A stretch of DNA of 64,000 nucleotides from Actinophytocola algeriensis (GTDB taxonomy: Bacteria; Actinomycetota; Actinomycetes; Mycobacteriales; Pseudonocardiaceae): positions 434,001-498,000 of the forward strand of contig NZ_JACHJQ010000007.1 of NCBI RefSeq assembly GCF_014203735.1, written 5' to 3'. Positions 42,885-50,752 of this stretch are shown here, in pieces (positions within the stretch are counted from its first letter, which is position 1; each line of letters opens with the position of its first letter). A program made the translations under genes and the position numbers. A model generated the notes under the pieces. The model worked only from the letters and a program-made list of their open reading frames with translations, was not told the origin of the DNA and did no database searches.

Positions 42885-43562
42885 TATGCCCGGGGTATTA
42901 CCCGTGCTTCTGGCTGCCAGCTGACGGCGGCGTCGATGTGTGGCGACACTCCTGATCGGCTAGCCGCTCCAGCCTACGACACGTCGCAAACGGCACGTTG
43001 CACCGACTCATCGTCCGCTGAGCAGGGCAACCGCGGTTTACAAGATCACTTTCTGCCGCCTGGCGGCTATGCTGACCTGCACACTCACCCATTCGTGTGT
43101 CACTCAATAGTCTTTGCAGATTTAGATGCAAGTCGCTCGAAAAGCCCGGGTTGTGTCGAAAAGCAGGCGCCATCTTCATGCAGACTGCAACGCAACTCGC
43201 ACGCAGATCGCGCCATTCGCCGCAGGATCAGCCGAGTTGTGACCACAGCGGTTCCACACGTAGTCCTACTGCGCAGAGATACGATGCACCGTGCACAACG
43301 GCTACCAGTGCACCTTGACCACGAACATGTGAAAGCTCCTCCTCCCGAGGCTGATGCGAGCACTCGTCATCAACAGCGGCAGCGAACATCACCCGATCGG
43401 GCCGCGATCATGCCCGGGAGGTGCAACGGCTGGAGTCATCCGCCGAGGCGTTCATGGTCAATTCTCAAGCCGACTTTGACAGGTCAGCGACGCTCTCGTC
43501 GCATCGAGTCGACACCAGTTGAGACAGAGCGGCACAACCGCTTGGGCTGACTCCGCTGCGGA
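42885..43562. other. interval without supported gene
   Basis: A 261-codon open frame on the + strand has no protein-like composition, no ribosome site and many Arg/Ser/His codons, so I leave it out. Nothing else recognised. Confidence 0.5.
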
Positions 43563-44669
43563 CTAGCTGGTTAAGGCCTCTAACTCGTTGTCGAGCACCC
43601 ACACGAACGCCACCCCTGACCGCGGGAAGATCCAGCCGTCGAACGCGATGTCCACCGTCTTGGCAGAGGTGGCAGCGGGTGCCTGCTCAACACGGGCTTG
43701 TTCCGTGCCGGCGAAGTAGTCGAGCGTGTTGATGCGCCGGATGCCTGCACCCGCGTAGTCGAGCCGAACACGAAGACCCTTGGTCGGACGTGGCAGGTCG
43801 AGGTACAGCAGATGGCTGTGACGCTGCGCCAGGACACGGTAGGTGTACCTGACCGCCACTTCTCGAGCGTCATTGACGCTGCCGAGGCTGACCGAGTAGA
43901 CCTGCCCGCTCTTGCGAGTGTCACGACGGATCCGCCGCGGCTTGCCATCCACAGTGAGCTGGAGCAGCTCGAAGACGTCCTTGCTGCCGGGATCGATCCC
44001 GCTGGATCGGTCGAAGTGCCAGACCGATGTGATGGTCGGGTCGCGCAGCATCTCGCGGTACTCGGCCGACTCGGACACGCACGCGAACCGCATGGTGCTG
44101 CTTGCCGGTACGACGCGGTACTCCCAGCGGATGGTGGCCACGAACATGGAGCCGCGGCCAACGGCCGGCCCCTGCTCCCAAGGCGCAAGCGAGACCGAGG
44201 CGTCGACGTCGCGCCAGCGCTCGGGTGCTCCGATCACCTGGTCACGGAGGTCGGCGTAAGCATCGCGCGCCAGCAGCTCATCACCAAGACGCAGACCGAG
44301 CGCGTTGGTCGCGATCCGGTCGAGGTTCTCGGGCGAGGCGACGTCTTTCAACGTGCTGGGGTTAAAGGCGAGGCTGTCGAGGACAGCGTCGCGGATGGAC
44401 GGGGCTTCCTCACGGATGACGGTACGGAACCGCTCGGCCGCGATTGCCTCGGACTCCTTGCGCGCGTAGTACTCGAAGATGACAGCGATGACGCCTGCGC
44501 TCAGCAGGGTTGTGCCGAGTTCGCTGATCGGCCAGCTGAGCAACCAGCTCCAGGCAGGATCGGTCGCGACGTACTTGGCGACAAAGAGCAGACCAACACC
44601 AACGACAGCAGTCACCAGCCCGGCGAGACGGAGTTTGGTCTTGTACAGCTGGTGAAGCAGGTGGGACAT
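43563..44669 (-). CDS. two-TM membrane protein with large cytoplasmic domain
   Basis: 368 aa. Two membrane helices (AGLVTAVVGVGLLFVAKYVA and LGTTLLSAGVIAVIFEYYA), a helical linker (ESEAIAAERFRTVIREEA) and a 230-residue soluble domain rich in beta strands (FVATIRWEYRVVP, VAVRYTYRVLAQRHSHLLYLDL). The same layout occurs in hypothetical proteins scattered through actinomycetes. No enzymatic motif. The last segment (DGWIFPRSGVAFVW) is well-ordered. Expressed from a short-leader promoter just upstream. Confidence 0.65.
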   Translation of the reverse strand: MSHLLHQLYKTKLRLAGLVTAVVGVGLLFVAKYVATDPAWSWLLSWPISELGTTLLSAGVIAVIFEYYARKESEAIAAERFRTVIREEAPSIRDAVLDSLAFNPSTLKDVASPENLDRIATNALGLRLGDELLARDAYADLRDQVIGAPERWRDVDASVSLAPWEQGPAVGRGSMFVATIRWEYRVVPASSTMRFACVSESAEYREMLRDPTITSVWHFDRSSGIDPGSKDVFELLQLTVDGKPRRIRRDTRKSGQVYSVSLGSVNDAREVAVRYTYRVLAQRHSHLLYLDLPRPTKGLRVRLDYAGAGIRRINTLDYFAGTEQARVEQAPAATSAKTVDIAFDGWIFPRSGVAFVWVLDNELEALTS

Positions 44670-44679
44670 TTCATGATCG

Positions 44680-44709
44680 AGTATAGCAGCAATTCAACGT
44701 TCATTGAAT
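44680..44709 (-). promoter_or_regulatory. promoter with overlapping dyad
   Basis: Minus strand: TATACT (44685-44680) lies 10 bases before the ATG at 44669, giving a nearly leaderless mRNA; a TTCAAT sits 17 bases upstream as a weak -35. The spacer contains ATTCAA-cgttca-TTGAAT (44692-44709), a possible operator. Confidence 0.45.
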
Positions 44710-44887
44710 ATGCCGCGAGCACCCCCGGGTTGGAATAACCGACCCAGGGGTACTCGCTTGATCGACAGCTCGCTGCTGATCAGGTGCCGCCACTTCCGCC
44801 GCTCATCGCGTTGCGCATCGGTTCACCCCCTTGAGGGATCCGACCGCCCAGCAAAGCTCCAGGTCAGCCCCTGGAACAGCTTCGATG

Positions 44888-44917
44888 CTACTCATAGGTC
44901 TGTAGACTGACAAGTAG
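44888..44917 (+). promoter_or_regulatory. C-box-like operator upstream of the small XRE gene
   Basis: A 30-bp element with dyad symmetry at both ends and centre: CTACT, then GTCT-gt-AGAC in the middle, then AGTAG. Each half resembles the GACT-N3-AGTC boxes bound by restriction-modification controller (C) proteins: ACTcatAGGT on the left, GACTgacAAGT on the right. It ends 23 bases before the start codon of the regulator, as in autoregulated C genes. Confidence 0.6.
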
Positions 44918-44940
44918 CAGATCGCGACGCTCCGATCTTG

Positions 44941-45156
44941 ATGGAGGGCGATCTGCAACGCAGGGTGGGCAGCAGGCTGCGCGCCATCCGCGTTGCGCGC
45001 GGCCTCAGTCAGGAAGACTTCGCCGACGCCGCGGGGGTGCATCGCACCTACATGGGCGGCTTGGAGCGCGGGGAACGCAACATTACTCTTCGCGGCCTTG
45101 AGCGCGTAGCGGAGCGGATCGGGGTCGATCCACTCAAGCTACTGGTGGACGATTAA
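44941..45156 (+). CDS. controller-type XRE helix-turn-helix regulator
   Basis: 71 aa, a single HTH_3 domain: RLRAIRVARGLSQEDFADAAGV, then YMGGLERGERNITLRGLERV. Size, the GLERGERN loop and the upstream dyad match C proteins that time expression of restriction-modification systems. No methyltransferase or endonuclease gene lies next to it, so it is either an orphan or controls something else. ATG at 44941 is favoured over the TTG three bases before. Confidence 0.75.
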   Translation: MEGDLQRRVGSRLRAIRVARGLSQEDFADAAGVHRTYMGGLERGERNITLRGLERVAERIGVDPLKLLVDD

Positions 45157-45180
45157 CAGCAAATCGAGAGTAACGGCTCA

Positions 45181-45810
45181 CTAGTTGTAAGGCCACCAGA
45201 ACTTACGCGCTTCTCGACAGACGTCTTCTAGGATCCGGCAATATTCAGCAGGCGCTTCTCGACCATCCAAAGAGCCGGTGACCTTGACGTAGGCAATGTT
45301 TTGATCGTTTTCGAAAGTCACCGGCCCAAACGCCGGGTGATCTTGTTCGGGCCCGTCGGTTTCACACCTGCGGAACTGCGCCTCCCCGACAGGATCTCCC
45401 GCTTTATTCATCGGCTCGAACTTGACCACCAAGCGACACTTCTCGGCCTTCGCAGCAGCCGTCGGGTTGACATGGCCCGAGGCAGCTATTTGACCGTCGC
45501 CCTTTACGACGACTTCGCCAACAAGATTAAATTCGTCGAGCGTTATTTCGAAGTGCGTGCGGGCGAGGTCATCGTCGGGCCGAGCCGCGGGCGCGCGGCT
45601 TGGGGGCGTTGATGGAGTAATTGGAGGCGAGGTCGGGGAGTTGGAGCTGCTTGAGGGAAGGTCAGACGGCCGAGTGCCCTGGTCGGAGCCGTTAACAGTG
45701 ATGAGCTGCACACCTACGCTCACGAAGCCGCTGATGAGTGCCACGACGACCGTGCCAACAACGGTCCATATAGTTATCTTCAGCGCGTTCTTACCGTCAC
45801 CCGTGCTCAT
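45181..45810 (-). CDS. membrane-anchored exported protein
   Basis: 209 aa. One N-terminal membrane helix (ITIWTVVGTVVVALISGFVSVGV), a Ser/Pro/Thr-rich linker (about 45-80) and an exported beta domain with four Cys (CRLVVKF, CETDG, CRILEDVC). Function unknown. Convergent with the XRE gene. Confidence 0.6.
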   Translation of the reverse strand: MSTGDGKNALKITIWTVVGTVVVALISGFVSVGVQLITVNGSDQGTRPSDLPSSSSNSPTSPPITPSTPPSRAPAARPDDDLARTHFEITLDEFNLVGEVVVKGDGQIAASGHVNPTAAAKAEKCRLVVKFEPMNKAGDPVGEAQFRRCETDGPEQDHPAFGPVTFENDQNIAYVKVTGSLDGREAPAEYCRILEDVCREARKFWWPYN

Positions 45811-45928
45811 GCTTCCTCCCGAGGATCATGCAAGTGCCCGAGGAATGAACGGCAGGAGCGTAGTCACGTCTTCTGGGTAGAGCCACCTGGACGGGGTACA
45901 ACACCCCGTCCAGGTGAATACGAGAACC

Positions 45929-46135
45929 TCAGGTTGCACAATCTCGCGTCAGCATGTATGTGGCGACACTGACCGCCGCAGCGAGGCAGATCAAGGCAAG
46001 CGACGGAAACGCGTCCCATACCCGCACATAGAAGAGGTGTCGACCAGCGTCGAAACCCGCCAATGCCATCGTCAAGCCGATGAGAGCTTGGAAGACCCGA
46101 GTGCCAGATTTCTTGAACACGACGTTCGCCTCCAT
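45929..46135 (-). CDS. small two-TM protein
   Basis: 68 aa from the ATG at 46135; two hydrophobic helices (VFQALIGLTMALAGFDAG and ALICLAAAVSVATYML). Function unknown; possibly co-transcribed with 45181-45810. Confidence 0.5.
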   Translation of the reverse strand: MEANVVFKKSGTRVFQALIGLTMALAGFDAGRHLFYVRVWDAFPSLALICLAAAVSVATYMLTRDCAT

Positions 46136-46322
46136 GAGTGAAGGTAAAGCCTGAACCGCAGACCGCGGGTTCGTCTGGTTGCAGACGAACGGCGTGTTTA
46201 GAAATAGTCGCGTCCGACACTTTATCGCGCTGGAGCAAACTGGGGGCCGTACCATCTAGTATAGATAATTTGTCAATACACAGGAACCGCTGATCTGTCA
46301 GCTATGGCATGCGGCCGACTAC

Positions 46323-47198
46323 TCACACCAAGTCGGCCAGCAGGTGCGCAGCCAAACGTGCTGTTGGTTCAAAGCTTGGACTGTCCTGCGCATGGGCGTC
46401 GCCAACGACCTTTGCGCAGTAGAACAGCGTCATGAGCTTGCCAGATCGGGTGTCGAGTTCAGCTTGGCGTTCGTGGCACAGGCGCTTGGCCAACGAAGGA
46501 ATGGCCAACGAGCTGACCCACAGGCAGGCGGCGTCGAGGCCGCGGGGCGCTTGGCCGAGGTCTTCCCAATCCAGCAGCCAGCAGTCCGGCGCGGTCAGGT
46601 TGGCCCAGTTCAGATCGGCGTGCGCGGGTACCCACTGCTCGGTGCTCGGCAGGGTGGTGTCGACCTGACCAGCAAAGACGCGTTCGATAAGGTCCGTCAC
46701 CAGCGCCTGCGTCATCAGCTGGGTGTCCGGTGTCGCCAGCCGATTGGTTCGCTGCTGGGCCAGGTTGTCAAGCGAGGCGTTGAAGGTTGCCCACCATGCC
46801 TCCGACAAGGCCGGGGCCTCGCGAAGTGAACCGCGCGACCTGACGGGCGCTGCCGACACGAACCCGACCTCATCAGCCCGCCAGATCGCCGCATCGGCTT
46901 GGTCGCGCCACGACAGGGCGCCGTACCAGGCGGGCTTAGCGATGCCGGTCAGCAGCTCGGCGGCCTCCATGCCGTTGGCGGGCTGCCCCTGCGCCGCGAT
47001 CTTGGCGAGGAGCCGTCGTTCGATCCGTACCCAGGTGCCGCGGTCGGTTGGGGCACCGATCGACCGGCGCTTGGTTACCACCGCTTCCCGGTCGAACTGC
47101 ACGTCGAGGCCGCATTCGACCCGCCGCAGCACGTCCTCGACGGGCTCCTTCCGCAGATCTCGTGAGCTCGATGAACCAACACCTGACGGCACAACCAC
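46323..47198 (-). CDS. APH-like small-molecule or peptide kinase
   Basis: 291 aa of the aminoglycoside-phosphotransferase-like fold. Catalytic loop HADLNWANL (193-201, with D195) and metal-binding LLDWED (208-213); the N-lobe is present but its ATP-binding Lys region is diverged (VVTKRRSIG). The family phosphorylates sugars, antibiotics, choline and, in class V lanthipeptide routes, Ser/Thr of precursor peptides. Last gene of a minus-strand operon with a short peptide gene, a JmjC-type oxygenase and an aldo/keto reductase, so a role in peptide modification is plausible. Confidence 0.8.
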   Translation of the reverse strand: MVVPSGVGSSSSRDLRKEPVEDVLRRVECGLDVQFDREAVVTKRRSIGAPTDRGTWVRIERRLLAKIAAQGQPANGMEAAELLTGIAKPAWYGALSWRDQADAAIWRADEVGFVSAAPVRSRGSLREAPALSEAWWATFNASLDNLAQQRTNRLATPDTQLMTQALVTDLIERVFAGQVDTTLPSTEQWVPAHADLNWANLTAPDCWLLDWEDLGQAPRGLDAACLWVSSLAIPSLAKRLCHERQAELDTRSGKLMTLFYCAKVVGDAHAQDSPSFEPTARLAAHLLADLV

Positions 47199-47241
47199 GC
47201 AGCACTCCCCTTTTCGAAGCTAACAATCAGATGCGAACCCA

Positions 47242-48105
47242 TCATGCCGTCGTCGACGCGACCTGCTGACTCAACAGTTGGCGGTAGCGAGCCACCGCGG
47301 CTTCGGAGACATCGAGCTCGGTGCCAGCCACCAGCTCCTCCAGGTGCTTCCGGTGCGTGGTGCCAACCGCAACACGCGTCACCGCTGGCAGCTCGTAGGC
47401 CAGCCGGAAGGCGACCTGCGCCGTCGTGGCCTGCTGCCCATCGGTCAGAAACCCGGCCTGGCCGATGGCTTGCCAGGCCGGATCGGTGGTGCTGCCGCCA
47501 AACGGACTCATCCCCCAGCGGCCCTCATGTGGGATGTCGAGTCGCCGGTACAGCTCGTCGGCCGCGCTGAGAATCGGCGCCGCCACGGCCAACCCGCTAC
47601 GGAGCAGCAACACCGATGGCGGCAGGTCGGATCGGATGGCTGCTGCCACCGGCCGCGGATCCCACGAGGCGATGCCCCAGGCACCACACCAGCCGGCCGC
47701 GACCGCCTCGACGACGGTGACGGAGGCCGTGTCGAGGCGGTCGCGGGCTTGTTCGGCAGGCAGGTCGCGCAGGGTGTGCTCCGGGTTGTGCAGGAACACC
47801 ACGTCGGGGCAGCGCCCCAACTCGTCGACGGACTGTTCGATCGCCTGCCGCAGCCGTGCTGGCTCCAGCGAGTGCTGGGGCGGCTGGCCCGCGCCGTCGC
47901 TCGGGAAGTAGCCGACCTTGGTCGACACGATGAATTCCCCGAGGAGATCGGCGACGCGGGCCAGCTGCCGGTGCGAGCTGAAGCCTCGGTAGTTGTAGGC
48001 GGTGTCGATGCCACGAACGCCGAGGCTCAGCGCGTGTTCTAGCAGGCTGCGGTCGGGATCAGCCCGGTGTAGCCCAAGGACAATGCCTCGGTCACCTCGG
48101 CGCAC
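47242..48105 (-). CDS. aldo/keto reductase
   Basis: 287 aa TIM-barrel oxidoreductase. Catalytic tetrad visible: D34 and Y39 in GIDTAYNYRG, K63 in STKVGYF, H106 in FLHNPEH; cofactor-binding residues near the end (VAVGTTHRKHLEEL). Uses NADPH to reduce carbonyls. The GTG start overlaps the JmjC-type gene by 67 bases, which ties its expression to that gene. The frame needs this start to keep the first barrel strand. Likely second or third tailoring enzyme of the operon. Confidence 0.85.
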   Translation of the reverse strand: MRRGDRGIVLGLHRADPDRSLLEHALSLGVRGIDTAYNYRGFSSHRQLARVADLLGEFIVSTKVGYFPSDGAGQPPQHSLEPARLRQAIEQSVDELGRCPDVVFLHNPEHTLRDLPAEQARDRLDTASVTVVEAVAAGWCGAWGIASWDPRPVAAAIRSDLPPSVLLLRSGLAVAAPILSAADELYRRLDIPHEGRWGMSPFGGSTTDPAWQAIGQAGFLTDGQQATTAQVAFRLAYELPAVTRVAVGTTHRKHLEELVAGTELDVSEAAVARYRQLLSQQVASTTA

Positions 48106-49250
48106 AACCCCTCCTTGATGAGCACGCCAGCCAGCGCCACCGCGTCGACGCCGGTGCCGTCGCTGAGGTCGGCCAGCTCGACCGGATGGCCGGACAGCAG
48201 GTGCCGCAGCGCCAGCTCGGCTCGTGCCGCGAAGCTGGTCTTCTTGCCGACCGCGTAGACCTCCACCGTCGACTGCTGCCGCTCAATGCGCGGCGGAAAG
48301 TCCGTCACGCACACGACCCGAGTGGGCGGGCCGAACACGCCGCCGGTGGCGACGTAGCGGGTCGGCGAGCGCGTCTCTTCCCGTGCCTGCAGGTAGGCGT
48401 CGACCGGATAGTCGATCACCATCTGCGAGGCCAGGGCCAGCAGCTTCGACTCCTGATCAACCTGCCTCTCAGGGGTGCCCCAGCGGTCGAGGTCATGCCG
48501 GAACAGCTCGCTCTCGCGGCTGTGATCGGCCAGCCAGCTGAACCAGTCCACCCCGGTGCGTTTCTGGAAGCCGAAGGTGACGTGCAGGCTGAACCCGTCG
48601 CCGCGGTCACTGCGTGTGGCCTGATGCCAGAAGCCCCGCGGGATGTGCATGACGTCGCCCGACCGCATGGTGCCCGACCAGACGATCTCCTTGGGCGGTT
48701 TGCTGTTGCGCGCGGCGTCGACGTACATCGGTGCCACGCGCGACTGCCCCCGGACTTCCCAGGACTTCTCACCGGCGATCTGCACGATCACGACGTCGTG
48801 GTCGTCCCAGTGGAGGCTGAAGCCCTCGGCGTTGCTGGTGGTCAGGTAGGTGTTGACCTGCACCAGCTCGTGCGACCACCACTGCAGGGCCCGACAGGCG
48901 ATCTCCATGGTCGGATCGAACGAGTCCATGGCATCCAGCACGACGGTGCAGCCCGTACGCAGGTACTGCCCGAGCCGATCCATGTTGGCGACCGGCAACG
49001 TCTGGCCGCGCCGAGTGGTCACCTGGGTGAGGTAGGCATCCGGGTGCAACTCTTCACCGCCGTGGAAACAGCGGAACTGCGGCGGGGCCAAGCTGCGTCG
49101 CATGATGGTGTCGAGCAGCCGCTCGGGTGTCAGCAGTCGCGAACACAGCTCGAGGTCGGGCAGATTGCCGCGGGCGAACAAGCCGCCCAAGCCGTCGGCA
49201 CCGTTCCAGCCCAGAGCCTTTTCGAGCGATCGGATCAGATGGTGATCCAT
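48039..49250 (-). CDS. JmjC-type cupin oxygenase
   Basis: 403 aa. JmjC/ribosomal-oxygenase-like Fe(II)/2-oxoglutarate dioxygenase: iron ligands H147 and D149 (SLHWDDHD) and H209 (RGFWHQA), with the following lysine/threonine-bearing strands. The C-terminal 150 residues look like a winged-helix tail (FAARAELALRHLLSGHPVEL) as in ribosomal oxygenases. Enzymes of this clade hydroxylate His, Arg or Asp side chains in proteins and peptides. Strong ribosome site GGAGGAG. Lies 17 bases downstream of a short peptide gene, the suggested substrate. Confidence 0.85.
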   Translation of the reverse strand: MDHHLIRSLEKALGWNGADGLGGLFARGNLPDLELCSRLLTPERLLDTIMRRSLAPPQFRCFHGGEELHPDAYLTQVTTRRGQTLPVANMDRLGQYLRTGCTVVLDAMDSFDPTMEIACRALQWWSHELVQVNTYLTTSNAEGFSLHWDDHDVVIVQIAGEKSWEVRGQSRVAPMYVDAARNSKPPKEIVWSGTMRSGDVMHIPRGFWHQATRSDRGDGFSLHVTFGFQKRTGVDWFSWLADHSRESELFRHDLDRWGTPERQVDQESKLLALASQMVIDYPVDAYLQAREETRSPTRYVATGGVFGPPTRVVCVTDFPPRIERQQSTVEVYAVGKKTSFAARAELALRHLLSGHPVELADLSDGTGVDAVALAGVLIKEGLCAEVTEALSLGYTGLIPTAAC

Positions 49251-49267
49251 CAGGCTCCTCCGTTGAC

Positions 49268-49441
49268 CTAGGACTGACGGGTGCTGAGCGACGTCTCGGC
49301 GATGTTGAGGCCGTCGCCGCCGGCGTCACCGTGACCGTCGGCGTCGTCGCCCGAGCCAGCGTCGGAGTGGATGGCGTCCATCCGGGCCCGAACGACCGTC
49401 AGCTGCTCGACCGCCACCACCAGGCCATCGTTGTTCTTCAT
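49268..49441 (-). CDS. candidate modified-peptide precursor
   Basis: 57 aa from an ATG with a strong GGGAGG site. N-terminal leader-like helix (NDGLVVAVEQLTVVRARMDA, about 4-23), then an Asp/Gly/His-rich stretch (SGDDADGHGDAGGDG, about 30-44) and a polar tail (NIAETSLSTRQS). The short length, leader/core division and position directly before an oxygenase, reductase and kinase suggest a RiPP precursor. No matching known class; the alternative is a structural partner of the oxygenase. Confidence 0.6.
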   Translation of the reverse strand: MKNNDGLVVAVEQLTVVRARMDAIHSDAGSGDDADGHGDAGGDGLNIAETSLSTRQS

Positions 49442-49536
49442 GTCGCGCCTCCCATATCTGTTGTTCACCGTTGTTGCATTCATTGGGGGAGCAGGCTGAC
49501 TGCACACATGGGGTTCAGCCAGCCTGCTCCCCTGGA

Positions 49537-49830
49537 TCAGCCGGAACCGCGGTGCGGCGGTTCGTGGCTGACGACGTGGGCACGAGCGAGCAAGCGTTGG
49601 CCGAGCTCGACGAGCTGTTGACCAAGCGCTGCGTCTTGTGCCGAAGTGACGGGCTTGCCGCGTTCAGCGTCGGCGTCGAGCGCCGACGTGATGTAGCGCG
49701 AGATGAGCTTGTTCAGCGTGGCCAGTTCGCTGAGAAGCACCGCGTTGTCGTGCCAGTCGGGCTCGGGTGGCGCACCGGTGACAGCTTCCAGCGACGACGC
49801 CGCTTGGCGGATCAGGTCGATGGAGTTCAC
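49537..49830 (-). CDS. small helical protein of the peptide operon
   Basis: 97 aa, helical (SIDLIRQAASSLEAV, LLSELATLNKLISRYITSAL). Start overlaps the preceding gene by 4 bases. Not recognised; may be a leader-binding or regulatory partner. Confidence 0.6.
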   Translation of the reverse strand: MNSIDLIRQAASSLEAVTGAPPEPDWHDNAVLLSELATLNKLISRYITSALDADAERGKPVTSAQDAALGQQLVELGQRLLARAHVVSHEPPHRGSG

Positions 49831-50222
49831 GGCGCTGGGTCCCGTCCGTCCGATGCGAAGACGTCAGGGTCGCTGCCATTGACCTGCTGGCTGACGAACA
49901 ACTGCTTGTCTGTCAGCTGCACCATCTGGACGAGCACCTGCTGGATGAGCGTGTCGGTCGACAACTGCGCCAGCGTCGGCACCACGACGCCGAACGCCTC
50001 GGGCAGGCGAAGCGCCGCCAGCAACTCGACGAAGCCGCCGCGGGCGAAGTTGCCGGGCGAGACGCCGCGGTCGATGAAGATCGAGCCCAGTCGGTAGCCC
50101 GAAGCCAAGCAGAAGTCCGTGATGTCGCGACTCCAGGTAGCAACCTGCGCTTCGTCTTGTTCCTCGAGACAGAAATAGCCGTAGACGAGCGACGGCTGCT
50201 CTGATCGCCAGTCCTGCTGCAT
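49827..50222 (-). CDS. resolvase-like domain protein lacking the nucleophile
   Basis: 131 aa resembling the N-terminal catalytic fold of serine recombinases: VYGYFCLEEQDEAQ, an R/D-containing helix, LGSIFIDRGVSPGNFARGGF and VVVPTLAQLS. The usual Ser after Arg-Val (RVS) is replaced by CLE, and the LSR arginines are missing (LAQLST), so it should not recombine DNA. There is no C-terminal DNA-binding domain. In the same operon as the peptide and tailoring genes; a repurposed binding protein is possible. Confidence 0.65.
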   Translation of the reverse strand: MQQDWRSEQPSLVYGYFCLEEQDEAQVATWSRDITDFCLASGYRLGSIFIDRGVSPGNFARGGFVELLAALRLPEAFGVVVPTLAQLSTDTLIQQVLVQMVQLTDKQLFVSQQVNGSDPDVFASDGRDPAP

Positions 50223-50223
50223 G

Positions 50224-50475
50224 TCAGAAGCCTTCGCGCAGGCGGAAGGCCAGGCGCACCTGGTCGCAGGGCCAGGACTGCTCGCAGGTCTGGCACGACC
50301 AGTCAGTCGCCGGCTGATGCAGAAACAGGGCCAGGAGGATCAGGTGATAGAGCTGGTGCGGCTCCGGCGTGTACTCCTTGAGCTGAACTTCGCCAGTGGG
50401 CGCTGACGGCTGCAACTGAACCACGTTGGTCAACTGCGGAGGGCTAACGAGCCGGAGGCCCATGACGATCGACAC
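50224..50475 (-). CDS. small WPC-motif protein
   Basis: 83 aa. The C-terminal CQTCEQSWPCDQVRLAFRL is the Cys-Cys-Trp-Pro-Cys motif found at the end of many small actinobacterial proteins, probably a zinc knuckle. First gene of the operon, ending one base before the resolvase-like gene. Function unknown. Confidence 0.6.
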   Translation of the reverse strand: MSIVMGLRLVSPPQLTNVVQLQPSAPTGEVQLKEYTPEPHQLYHLILLALFLHQPATDWSCQTCEQSWPCDQVRLAFRLREGF

Positions 50476-50536
50476 CTCTTCGTACGGCTGGACAGGGCCG
50501 CCAGGACGTTCGAACGGTCCTAGCGTGGAACGGCGC

Positions 50537-50621
50537 CCCGGTGCCGGAAGTGGGGAGAACCACGAGATTCGAGGGATCCTGCTGGGCGGTGAGCCTCGTG
50601 GTCAGTGCTCCCGGCACCGGG
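50537..50621. other. long interrupted hairpin upstream of the peptide operon
   Basis: Outer arms CCCGGTGCCGG (50537-50547) and CCGGCACCGGG (50611-50621) pair perfectly, and inner arms ACCACGAG (50559-50566) and CTCGTGGT (50595-50602) do the same. It lies 62 bases upstream of the first operon gene. May be a structured leader, or the terminator of the GIY-YIG gene located upstream on the same strand. Confidence 0.55.
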
Positions 50622-50752
50622 TGCCTGTCATCAACGTACGAAGGGATTGCGGGGTCAACCCTGACTGCCAGTCCGGGTTGACTGGTGATGCGGTATCCGA
50701 CAGGGTGATGTCGCCCGTACCGCAGGGATGTGTTCCCGCCGCCAGTATCCGC

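Noticed and set aside
42765-43550. 261-codon open frame on the + strand
   Set aside because: Arg/Ser/His-rich composition, no ribosome site, crosses a terminator hairpin; regarded as non-coding.
49827-50222. active site-specific recombinase
   Set aside because: The catalytic Ser and Arg positions are substituted and there is no DNA-binding domain.
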